Shown piece by piece: positions 35,969-48,462 of a DNA stretch of 64,000 bases. Numbering within the stretch: the first letter of the stretch is position 1; every line of letters begins with the position of its first letter. The DNA comes from Halalkalibacter urbisdiaboli (GTDB taxonomy: Bacteria; Bacillota; Bacilli; Bacillales; Bacillaceae_D), in assembly GCF_002156385.1 (NCBI RefSeq), contig NZ_MVJM01000002.1, forward strand, positions 1,054,517 through 1,118,516, given 5' to 3'. The notes below the pieces were generated by a model. That model had not been told where the DNA came from and did no database searches. It saw only the letters and a list, made by a program, of their open reading frames with translations. The position numbers and the translations under genes are program-made.

Positions 35969-36640
35969 CGTATTCCCCTCCGCGTCTAGAAATTATAGTC
36001 TCTTCTCTATCATCAATATTCAGTCGTAATAATAGGCGTTCCTATTGTTGCAGTTGTCCTAGAGCCCATTCCATTCTCTTGTCTGCGAGCCATTTGGACA
36101 TTATTTGTTTGGTCATTGCTCCAATGTCTTTCACTCATCATTCTATGCAGAGATCGAGACAGACGTTTCTTTTTCATGACATAAACCTGTATTTCCTGTA
36201 ATGCTGTGCGAACGCCATGAGCCTGACGCCCTCCATTTCTGGGAAAGCTTACATGGTTTGGAATTGATTGCTCGTCAAACAGTTGTTCAATCTTTTGGAA
36301 AGCATGTTCAATCTAACTCAAAATGGAACCAATCCCGCCAGCTAACTTTGGCACGTACCATCCATATTGTTGATGCTTCATAAAGTGAAATTGCTAAACA
36401 TTATGCTCAATCTATGTACATGTTGCTTAAAAAATGTTAAATGTGATGTAATCGTTTCGTAAAATTTCAAAGCAACTGTCATAGAAATCACTTTATTAAA
36501 ATTGAACATACCCTAATATGAACAGAACAAAACTGAGTAAAAGTCCCACTAGAATTTCTCCTCACCCGAGAAAATTTGATTATTTACATTTTTTCCACGG
36601 AGGGTCTATACATACATGGAAGTTCTAGTCACTGTTTGTT
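35969..36640. other. 672-base region between ywzB and murA
   Basis: In B. subtilis this place holds ywmB. No intact gene is seen here. The left half contains a possibly degraded minus-strand reading frame (36013-36381); the right half (36390-36640) is AT-rich with no recognisable feature besides a GGAGGG on the plus strand at about 36599 that precedes only a 15-codon frame. Confidence 0.5.
36013..36381 (-). pseudogene. Possible degraded small gene with an in-frame TAG
   Basis: A minus-strand frame of 123 codons from ATG at 36381 to TGA at 36013 has one internal stop, TAG at codon 23 (36313-36315), which could derive from CAG. The conceptual product is basic: HAFQKIEQLFDEQSIP looks like an amphipathic helix, followed by ALQEIQVYVMKKKRLSRSLH. 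No family recognised and no good ribosome site upstream, so it may be chance open sequence. It does not resemble YwmB, the protein usually encoded here. Confidence 0.3.
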
Positions 36641-36874
36641 CTACCATAAGTAACGAAGCATAAGTGAAGAATTTAAGTAATCAAGAAAGAAGCTACTAAC
36701 GAGATGCGCAATCGCAAGTGTCAATAAGATCAAAAGTACTTTTGCTTTTGGTCCCCTTGGATCTCTTACGAAAAGATCAAGCTTAAATGACTGCAATGCC
36801 CACCAGGTTATGATGAGAAACATAACATTGACAAAAATATGTATGATTGCCTGCTGTCCAAACCCATCTACCAC
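36641..36874 (-). CDS. ywzB: DUF1146 membrane protein YwzB
   Basis: 77-residue protein with two membrane helices (about 8-30 and 45-67). The DUF1146 signature is seen as WWALQSFKLDLFVRDPRGPKAK. Start is GTG at 36874 with AAAGGGG upstream. Located between atpC and murA as in B. subtilis. Function unknown. Confidence 0.88.
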   Translation of the reverse strand: MVDGFGQQAIIHIFVNVMFLIITWWALQSFKLDLFVRDPRGPKAKVLLILLTLAIAHLVSSFFLDYLNSSLMLRYLW

Positions 36875-37201
36875 GCCAAAAACCCCTTTTTGTTTCTTTG
36901 CTCCTTCTCCATCAATTTCTTACATAAGATTTATAAACATGCAAAAAATAATATGTTATAAAGCAATCCACACTCAATATTAACGGATTTTCTAAAAAAA
37001 AGCTATATCTCATTGTGAAGATTTTTATAGTTTTACAGTCCTATTTATTTATAACATTTTTGACATAAAGTGTGACTTTGTACTTATTTGCACCCATATT
37101 TTTTTACGTTTTTCTTTTTTACTTCTATTTTCGAATATGACTTTTTCGCTATGACAAAAAGGAGTAAGACGAGCGAGCTCATCTTACTCCTTTTCAGCAT
37201 A
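36875..37201. other. Intergenic region between atpC and ywzB
   Basis: 327 very AT-rich bases. Only the atp operon terminator at 37157-37194 is recognisable; the rest presumably contains the ywzB promoter, which I could not place. Confidence 0.5.
37157..37194 (-). terminator. Rho-independent terminator of the atp operon
   Basis: 13-bp stem (37157-37169 with 37182-37194), T-run on the minus strand, eight bases past the atpC stop. Confidence 0.93.
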
Positions 37202-37636
<435 letters not shown>

Positions 37637-37689
37637 TTATTTAAGAGGAAGTTCAAACTGAGCTCGAACTCCCTCTAGAAAAATCATGT

Positions 37690-39123
<1,434 letters not shown>

Positions 39124-39186
39124 TTAAATACGTTTATAGGAATCAAGCTAGAAGAGTTCACCGACATGAACCCTTCGTCTATTAGC

Positions 39187-40086
<900 letters not shown>

Positions 40087-40098
40087 TTAACTTAACAA

Positions 40099-41622
<1,524 letters not shown>

Positions 41623-41625
41623 CTA

Positions 41626-42174
41626 CTAACGTGTACCGGCAATGAGCTGACGTTCAAGACGTTCAAGCTGTGCTTTCACACTGCCGTCATAAATGCGATC
41701 ACCAATACGTATTTTCAACCCACCAAGCAGGTCGGAATTTACGATGTTCTTCACTAATAACTTTGCTTTGCCTGCCTTTTTTGCAAAAAGTTCAGCTAAC
41801 TGAGCTTTTTCTTCTTCAGAAAGCGGCTGAGCAGAATAAACTGTAGCCTCTGCTACATTTTGTGCTTCATAAGCTAAAGCTTTGAATTTATCAATCATTG
41901 CTACTAATATGTCAATTCGTTTGCGATCTACAAGTAAAAGTAAAGCATTTAAACTTGTTTCACTAATCGATTGTTGGAAGCTTTCTTGAACAAAGGCTCT
42001 TTTCTTTTCTGTTGTTACTTTTGGATGTCCAAGGAACTGTGAAAAGGCTGGAGTTGTTTGAACAACTTGCTTCACAACTTGAAGTTCTTCATTGACTTGT
42101 TCGAGGATGCCTTTTTCTTGTGCAAGCTGAAAAAGGGCGTCGGCATAACGATTTGCTACTGCTTGGTTGCTCAT
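41626..42174 (-). CDS. atpH: ATP synthase F1 delta subunit
   Basis: 182 residues, linking F1 to the peripheral stalk. N-terminal helical bundle (MSNQAVANRYADALFQLA) and C-terminal GGLKIRIGDRIYDGSVKAQL are conserved. Its ATG overlaps the atpF stop by four bases (ATGA). Confidence 0.95.
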   Translation of the reverse strand: MSNQAVANRYADALFQLAQEKGILEQVNEELQVVKQVVQTTPAFSQFLGHPKVTTEKKRAFVQESFQQSISETSLNALLLLVDRKRIDILVAMIDKFKALAYEAQNVAEATVYSAQPLSEEEKAQLAELFAKKAGKAKLLVKNIVNSDLLGGLKIRIGDRIYDGSVKAQLERLERQLIAGTR

Positions 42175-42662
42175 AGCTCTTCGCCTACCTCTTTAAGATA
42201 CTCCTGAACGAGCTTTTCTTGCTCACTTGCATCTAATTCTTTTTCAATCACTTTTGTTGCAATAAGGACGGACAAGCTTGCTACCTGCTCACGAAGAGCT
42301 GTAACGGCTTGCTCTTTTTCACGTTGAATTTCGGCAAGTGCTGATTCTTTAATTCTTTCAGCATCAGTTCTCGCTGCTTTCACGATATCTTGACCTTGTT
42401 GCTCACTAAGCTTCTTCGCATTTTGAATAATTTCTTGCGCTTCTTGACGTGCTTTTTCAAGCTCAGCGCGCTGTTGCTCAATGAATGTTTCTGAATCTTT
42501 GCGGTTCTTTTCTGCTGTATCAATTTGTTCATTGATCATTTGCTCACGCTTTTCCATGATGCCCATTAAAGGCTTAAGCGCAAATTTATTTAATACTGCT
42601 AATAAAATAACAAATGCAACTAATTGATAGAGAGCAGAGCCCCATGCAATATGTTCGAACAC
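42171..42662 (-). CDS. atpF: ATP synthase F0 b subunit
   Basis: 163 residues: one membrane helix (about 8-28), then a long Glu/Gln/Lys/Arg coiled-coil to the C-terminus. Peripheral stalk. Start is GTG at 42662 with AAAGGAGTG upstream. Separated from atpE by 168 bases, the largest gap inside the operon, which contains a strong hairpin. Confidence 0.95.
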   Translation of the reverse strand: MFEHIAWGSALYQLVAFVILLAVLNKFALKPLMGIMEKREQMINEQIDTAEKNRKDSETFIEQQRAELEKARQEAQEIIQNAKKLSEQQGQDIVKAARTDAERIKESALAEIQREKEQAVTALREQVASLSVLIATKVIEKELDASEQEKLVQEYLKEVGEEL

Positions 42663-42754
42663 GTGGATTCACTCCTTTCTTGGATGTGAAGAGAATTTGT
42701 TTTGTATTTCAACTTACGTTCAATTCAAACCAAATCTTGCTAGCTGTAGTCATA

Positions 42755-42802
42755 CATAAGGAATGGCGAAGGTTCAAAAATGAACACTGTCGCCATTTTA
42801 TG
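42755..42802 (-). promoter_or_regulatory. Intercistronic hairpin between atpE and atpF
   Basis: Minus strand CATAA-AATGGCG and CGCCATT-TTATG form a long stem containing a further GTTCA/TGAAC helix. No T-run follows, so it is not a terminator. It probably protects the 3' end of atpE message or marks a cleavage site, allowing more c subunit than b subunit to be made. The role is inference. Confidence 0.6.
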
Positions 42803-42830
42803 CATAATAACATGCGGCTTAGAGCGTGTC

Positions 42831-43082
<252 letters not shown>

Positions 43083-43121
43083 TTATGTTAGTGCTCAATT
43101 AAGAGCGTTGTAACCAATAAA

Positions 43122-43841
<720 letters not shown>

Positions 43842-44243
43842 TCACCTCTTTCTAACAATTTGTAGAAGCATATCTAGAATAATTATGACATATATCAGGG
43901 CAAAGCCTGTAATGACCGAGAACAAATCCACGTTGTCAGGAAATGTTACAGCAAACCATAAACTGATAAGGATTACGCCAATTCGAATGACAAACCCTAG
44001 TCCTGCAACAACGAAGGAAAAAGATGAGCGTCTTCCAATCTTATCGGCCACACTTCCAACTACTTTTGCTTTGCTATAAGTTGTCCAAAGATTAAAGAAG
44101 CCTGCGGAAAGACCGATTAGTAGACCGAGGAAAACAGCCAAATAGGGGGTGAACACATAGCCTAGTATGAACAATGCAGCAAAAAGACTTACTAAAATTG
44201 AATATTGCTTCATTTTACCTTGAAGTGAAGTCATTTTACCCAT
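43842..44243 (-). CDS. atpI: ATP synthase accessory protein AtpI
   Basis: 133 residues, four hydrophobic segments. AtpI family proteins assist c-ring assembly. The ATG at 44243 overlaps the end of atpZ by eight bases; a second ATG three codons later has better ribosome-site spacing and could be the true start. Six bases separate its stop from atpB. Confidence 0.88.
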   Translation of the reverse strand: MGKMTSLQGKMKQYSILVSLFAALFILGYVFTPYLAVFLGLLIGLSAGFFNLWTTYSKAKVVGSVADKIGRRSSFSFVVAGLGFVIRIGVILISLWFAVTFPDNVDLFSVITGFALIYVIIILDMLLQIVRKR

Positions 44244-44460
44244 CGTCTCCTAAGAACGGTTCAATTACCTTATACACTCCATAAGCTCCAACTCCGAGCC
44301 ATGTGAATAAAGACACAATAAGAAACAAAGGTTTCACATTAAAAAGATCATCAAGCCACGTTCCAATAAAGACGCCTGCTAGCACACTTCCAACTATGTA
44401 CGAAGAAATAATCGAGACGAGTGCCATTGCACGCCATGGGTTGCGATTTTCTTTTGACAT
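44236..44460 (-). CDS. atpZ: AtpZ-type small membrane protein
   Basis: 74 residues with two membrane helices (about 15-35 and 45-65), the second containing GVGAYGVYKVI. It is the first gene of the operon, ahead of atpI, as atpZ is in B. pseudofirmus OF4, where atpZ and atpI were linked to magnesium uptake and to c-ring assembly. ATG at 44460 behind GGGAG. Confidence 0.88.
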   Translation of the reverse strand: MSKENRNPWRAMALVSIISSYIVGSVLAGVFIGTWLDDLFNVKPLFLIVSLFTWLGVGAYGVYKVIEPFLGDDG

Positions 44461-44537
44461 GAATCCGCTCCCTTAATGCAATCTTAATCAAACCGTTTTC
44501 AAATCTTTGTGTAACCCTTAACATTATATCCTTTGTA

Positions 44538-44566
44538 ATCGTACTATAGCCAATAACTTGTGTCAA
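44538..44566 (-). promoter_or_regulatory. Sigma-A promoter of the atp operon
   Basis: Minus strand TTGACA (44561-44566), 17 bases, TACGAT (44538-44543). Predicted start near 44531. A TATAAT 12 bases downstream lacks a matching -35. Confidence 0.7.
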
Positions 44567-44601
44567 CGTGTTTCCTATTTAAAAAAAATAGAGATTTGGC
44601 T

Positions 44602-44623
44602 AAGTGTGACATTGTTCACACTT
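44602..44623. promoter_or_regulatory. CRP/FNR-type palindrome upstream of the atp promoter
   Basis: AAGTGTGA, six bases, TCACACTT: a perfect 8-bp inverted repeat containing TGTGA-N6-TCACA, the shape bound by CRP/FNR-family regulators. Its centre is about 81-82 bases upstream of the predicted start. Confidence 0.5.
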
Positions 44624-44732
44624 CTGTCATAAAACCCTAATGCTTTGTCGGAATACTGGTGTTTTTTTGAACATCATGCCAGCATTTTACTTATTTATCA
44701 TTTACCACTTTGTTTATCATTACTCACTGTTT

Positions 44733-44772
44733 TAAAAAAAAGATGGATGCCCCAAAAGATTTCGAGACATCC
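44733..44772 (-). terminator. Rho-independent terminator of the Vpr-like protease gene
   Basis: Minus strand GGATGTCTC pairs with GGGGCATCC (two G-U pairs), then CATC and eight T. Eight bases past the stop at 44781. Confidence 0.82.
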
Positions 44773-44780
44773 ACCTATCA

Positions 44781-47069
44781 TTATTCTGCTGCTTCCTCAC
44801 CTTGACTGTATGGAGGCAATTCCGCTCCAATTGTAATCCAAGACTCAATTGTATCTTCTTTGCCGTCTTGTTTGGCGAACACGAGCGCCTTATAAACGCC
44901 ATCTTCTAGCTCTATTTTTTCAAATTCCCCGCCAAGCATGCCGCGTCCGACATCGTGCTTAATGTCAAGGAATGTAATAAATTCGAAGGTATCTGGATCA
45001 TATAGCGCAATCCCTACCTCCTCTGCTCCACCCGGCAAATAAAGCTCATAGCGGTAGGAGTCTTCTTTATCACCGTGACCAAAATTAAACGCCATCACCC
45101 GCGGATAATCTGGCTCCTCAATAAAAAACACGTAAGGAATCGCCACATCCTCTACTCCACCTTCAACGACAATCTGACCATGATGAATCCCCTCAGCTAA
45201 TACAGAAGGCATTAAATCAAGCGTTACTTGCACCTCTTTTTTCTCACCTGGTTTCAGCGTCGTCGAAAATGGCACTTTCCACTGTAGACCGTCCGGAATA
45301 TCAAATGGCGGTACGACGTGATATGTTCTTGTCACATCATCATGATTTTCGATCGTAAAGGATATCTCACGTTCTTCCCGCGGATCGTCCTTTGTCCATT
45401 TCCCAAATGTGACAGCCCCAGGTAAGACTAATGTTTTTGCTGTAACTGCTTTGTCTACTTGCAGCCTTCCAGCCCCTTGTTCATGCGGCATATATAGCTC
45501 GCCGTCTTCAGTTTTTAATTTTATCGCTGTGTTCATTAATGCCGCTTTCACTTGCTCTGGTGTCCAATCAGGATGGGCCTGCTTAACGAGCGCTGCCGCT
45601 CCGGCCACATGGGGTGCTGACATACTCGTACCGTTTAAGCCTAAATAGCCATTTGGTACCGTACTATCGATAGCCACTCCTGGTGCGACAAGATCAGGCT
45701 TTACTTCCCACGTTTGCGTAACTGGCCCTCTTGAGCTGAACGGGGCAATGAAGTCTTCTTCTTCTCTATAAATCGTACGGAGCTGAATATCACTCTTTTT
45801 GTTCGAAGCTTGTTCTAGAATCCATTCACCATCCTCTTTCGCCACACTTACGACCGGCAGCTTGACTCCGCCCTCAACAGCACCGACGAAGGCACCTGGG
45901 AGGTTGTTGTAAATAATTAATGCTTTCGCACCTGAAGCCTCTGCATAACGCGCTTTATCAGTGAATGGGATTCGTCCTCTTTTTACGATAACGATCTTAT
46001 CTTTTGCATCAATTTCGGCTAATTCTTCCTTCGTGCCAAAGCCGCCATCGATAATCGGGTAATCGCGTTTTATCGTCCACGGGAGTGTTCCACCTAACGG
46101 GAAGAGATTGATTTCCTTCTCCTCACCGAATATTGTTAAGTACGGAATTTTTATCGGTGGTGCAGACGCTCCTACTGAGATCGCTTTCGTCGACGTACCA
46201 GGGGAACCGACCGTCCACATTTTCGGTCCACTGTTCCCATTAGATGTTACTGCGATGACACCTTCTTCTACTGCTTTATCTAATGCTACACTTGTTGGCC
46301 AGTCTGGTCCGTTGACGGTGTTTCCGAGTGATAGGTTGATGACGTCAACACCGTCCTCTACTGCTTTTTCAATGGCCTCAATGACTTGTTCTGTCGTCCC
46401 TTGACCACCTGGTCCGAGGGCACGGTACGCATAGAGTTCTGCTTCTGGCGCAACACCCTTCACTTGCCCATTTGCGGCAATAATCCCTGCTACATGGGTG
46501 CCATGAAGAGTTGGTGGTCCTTCTTTTGGCGTTGTTTCCATCGGGTCATGATCGTAGTCAACAACGTCGTAGCCACCTTTATAATTTCGTTTTAAATCCG
46601 GATGGCGATAATCTATGCCTGTATCGATTACCGCTACTTTCACTCCTTTTCCAGTTAAGCGTGAGCCATTTTCATCAAACATGCTTCGGACTTCATTTCC
46701 ACCTATGAACGGGACACTTCCGTCAATATTCGTTTGATAAAATGCGACCTTATCTACACGTTCGACATGCTCCACTTTTTCTAATTGTTCAAGCTCACTT
46801 TCTGATAGCTCTATCGAAAATCCGTGATACAAGCGGTTAAATACTTTCCTTATTTTACTTGACGGAATGTGACTTGTTACTTGCGCGGCCACATCCTCTA
46901 GTTTCGCTTTTTGTTCTGCTGAAACGATGACTATCGTTTTTTCATCCTTGGATGCTTGTTGCTGCGCTACGACAGGGTAATCTGGAAAGACTGCCGCTTT
47001 CCCCTGTGCCGCAGGTAAGCATATTGTTAAAAGCATGATAAACAGGAAGAACCACTTAGTCTTTTTCAA
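44781..47069 (-). CDS. Secreted subtilisin-family protease, Vpr-like with PA domain
   Basis: 762 residues. Signal peptide to about KAA (residue 26), I9 propeptide about 44-115, S8 domain with Asp in DTGIDYRH, His in LHGTHVAG and Ser in GTSMSAPH, interrupted by a protease-associated (PA) domain around 330-430, then a beta-rich C-terminal half ending in an acidic tail. No SLH domain, so it should be released. The ATG at 47075 abuts GGGGGAG; TTG two codons later is at proper distance and gives MKKTKWFF, so TTG 47069 is preferred. Similar to B. subtilis Vpr. It is inserted between the atp operon and mnaA, not its B. subtilis position. Confidence 0.92.
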   Translation of the reverse strand: MKKTKWFFLFIMLLTICLPAAQGKAAVFPDYPVVAQQQASKDEKTIVIVSAEQKAKLEDVAAQVTSHIPSSKIRKVFNRLYHGFSIELSESELEQLEKVEHVERVDKVAFYQTNIDGSVPFIGGNEVRSMFDENGSRLTGKGVKVAVIDTGIDYRHPDLKRNYKGGYDVVDYDHDPMETTPKEGPPTLHGTHVAGIIAANGQVKGVAPEAELYAYRALGPGGQGTTEQVIEAIEKAVEDGVDVINLSLGNTVNGPDWPTSVALDKAVEEGVIAVTSNGNSGPKMWTVGSPGTSTKAISVGASAPPIKIPYLTIFGEEKEINLFPLGGTLPWTIKRDYPIIDGGFGTKEELAEIDAKDKIVIVKRGRIPFTDKARYAEASGAKALIIYNNLPGAFVGAVEGGVKLPVVSVAKEDGEWILEQASNKKSDIQLRTIYREEEDFIAPFSSRGPVTQTWEVKPDLVAPGVAIDSTVPNGYLGLNGTSMSAPHVAGAAALVKQAHPDWTPEQVKAALMNTAIKLKTEDGELYMPHEQGAGRLQVDKAVTAKTLVLPGAVTFGKWTKDDPREEREISFTIENHDDVTRTYHVVPPFDIPDGLQWKVPFSTTLKPGEKKEVQVTLDLMPSVLAEGIHHGQIVVEGGVEDVAIPYVFFIEEPDYPRVMAFNFGHGDKEDSYRYELYLPGGAEEVGIALYDPDTFEFITFLDIKHDVGRGMLGGEFEKIELEDGVYKALVFAKQDGKEDTIESWITIGAELPPYSQGEEAAE

Positions 47070-47188
47070 CCTCATCTCCCCCGATCACATTTGTGTTAAT
47101 GAGTAGTATGGGACAGATTAAGGATTTTCATGTATTGGAGTGTTTTAGATAAGGTTTAAATAGGTACTGCTCTAGGTTAGCGGGTGGG

Positions 47189-47283
47189 TTAGCGGCGTTT
47201 TCGGGCGGGTTATCATCATTTTTTGGGAAGTTATCATCATTTTTGTGGGAATTATCATCATTTTTGCGAATTTATCAGCAAAT
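47189..47283. repeat. Phased short-repeat array 1 (downstream of the NERD gene)
   Basis: Motif TTATCATCATTTTT at 47210, 47231 and 47252 with a diverged copy at 47189 (TTAGCGGCGTTTTC) and a terminal variant TTATCAGCAAAT at 47272. Spacings are 21, 21, 21 and 20 bases, close to two helical turns. The terminal variant contains the stop codon of the NERD gene. Spacers are unrelated in sequence. Confidence 0.85.
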
Positions 47284-48234
47284 CGTATAAATCCGCGCCC
47301 TTCCTGCCCCAGTCGAGGGCAGTCCCATCGCTTGGAGTAATCGTTTTGCAACATGCGGGTCGGTGAGCAACCAAAAGTCTCTTGCCTCTTTATTCGTAAT
47401 TTCGCGTTTGATAAGGAGAGAGTAGTCATAAATTGCAGGAATATGGGCGAATTTATGCTTGTCTTTACAGGATGGACAATACCAGGTTGCAAGCTTTCGA
47501 CGTAAAGGTAGAGTGTCGCAGCTAGGACAGAATATTCCTTTTTTCAGCTGTTCAGGAGTCATCTGAAACTGACTTAAGATCGCAGGGTTTTCAGGGGTAT
47601 GACTCTTCTTAAGCTGACGCGAGAGTTTCAAAAATTGTTTTGGTGATAATGCTTCATTCCTATACTCTGTTTCAAGCTGGGCGATTTTAAACGGGAGGAA
47701 TTCTTTGCGGATTAATGTTTTTGATATGCTTTGATTCGTTTCTGCTGTGCGAATGACAGAATTGCTGTTACTAATCACGATTAATGCCTCAATCGGAACA
47801 CGAGGAATTTTTTGCTTTGTTAGCCATGTTTTTAATTGTTCTTTCTGTCTTTGGATTTGTAGAAATGGATCAGGAAAGCCTTCCTCCTGTTCATCCTTAG
47901 TACGAATTAGTTGATGAAAGACCGGGTCGAAAAATAGCGTACCCATCATATTCTTCACTTCTAAAATTAGGATAAGGGATGGAGATAACAGGAGCGTGTC
48001 CATTTGAAAAAAGCTGTTTTTGTGAGGGAGTCGAACATTGTGGAGAATGGCATACTTTTTCTCGGGGAGAAGGTCGAGATAGTAGTCTAACGATTGCTCT
48101 CCTTTATAGCCTGCGATACTTCTTGCTAACTGCTCATTTATTTGCTGATATTTCGGATGCGCGTGCGGCGTCCTGCGTATTAATGCTTCTAGTTTTTGTA
48201 ATCGGATTGGCTTTTCACGTTCTTTGACAATCAA
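47275..48234 (-). CDS. NERD-domain nuclease-related protein with zinc ribbon
   Basis: 319 residues, no signal peptide. A NERD domain at about 38-150 contains the nuclease-like core: Glu46 (GYKGEQSLDYYL), Asp79 (FQMDTLLL) and Glu92-x-Lys94 (ILEVKNMMG). Near residue 235 a zinc ribbon has two CxxC pairs (CPSCDTLPLRR and YCPSCK). The C-terminus is a small helical domain. Start TTG at 48234 with AAGGAAGTGG upstream. Flanked on both sides by arrays of the same phased motif (47189-47283 and 48329-48420), so gene and arrays may form a unit. NERD proteins are thought to process or bind nucleic acid; the role here is unknown. Confidence 0.88.
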   Translation of the reverse strand: MIVKEREKPIRLQKLEALIRRTPHAHPKYQQINEQLARSIAGYKGEQSLDYYLDLLPEKKYAILHNVRLPHKNSFFQMDTLLLSPSLILILEVKNMMGTLFFDPVFHQLIRTKDEQEEGFPDPFLQIQRQKEQLKTWLTKQKIPRVPIEALIVISNSNSVIRTAETNQSISKTLIRKEFLPFKIAQLETEYRNEALSPKQFLKLSRQLKKSHTPENPAILSQFQMTPEQLKKGIFCPSCDTLPLRRKLATWYCPSCKDKHKFAHIPAIYDYSLLIKREITNKEARDFWLLTDPHVAKRLLQAMGLPSTGAGRARIYTIC

Positions 48235-48328
48235 TAGACCACTTCCTTTTCTATAAAACTTCTTTAAAATTGTTCGGCTTACTTCTCCTTAATTCCTCTT
48301 TCGGCATGAATTTTTTAGGAAAAACCTT

Positions 48329-48420
48329 TTTTCATCATTTTCGGAGTTTTATCATCACATCTATGAGATTTATCATCATTTTTAAAAATATATCATCATT
48401 TTTCTGATTTTATCAGCAAA
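48329..48420. repeat. Phased short-repeat array 2 (upstream of the NERD gene)
   Basis: The same motif as array 1 begins at 48329, 48349, 48370 and 48390 (TTATCATCATTTTT and variants), and the array ends, as array 1 does, in TTATCAGCAAA at 48410. Spacings are 20, 21, 20 and 20. It lies between the mnaA terminator and the NERD start codon, so it also occupies the NERD promoter region. Confidence 0.85.
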
Positions 48421-48424
48421 AACA

Positions 48425-48454
48425 AATCCCCCCTCCAAAAAATGAGGGGGGATT
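48425..48454 (-). terminator. Rho-independent terminator of mnaA
   Basis: 11-bp stem AATCCCCCCTC with GAGGGGGGATT around an 8-base loop, followed by TTTGTTTTTG on the minus strand; nine bases past the mnaA stop. Confidence 0.9.
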
Positions 48455-48462
48455 ATCACCAT

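Larger units (their letters stand above)
44461..44780. other. Upstream region of the atp operon
   Basis: 320 bases without a gene: the atp promoter, a CRP/FNR-like palindrome, AT-rich sequence, and the terminator of the Vpr-like gene. The leader between promoter and atpZ is about 70 bases. Confidence 0.65.

Noticed and set aside
36201-36383. 60-codon plus-strand frame near murA
   Set aside because: No ribosome site, no recognisable motif, overlaps the minus-strand candidate; likely chance.
47189-48420. Phased arrays as a CRISPR array
   Set aside because: Repeated motif is only about 14 bases with 6-7 base spacers; no cas genes in the window.
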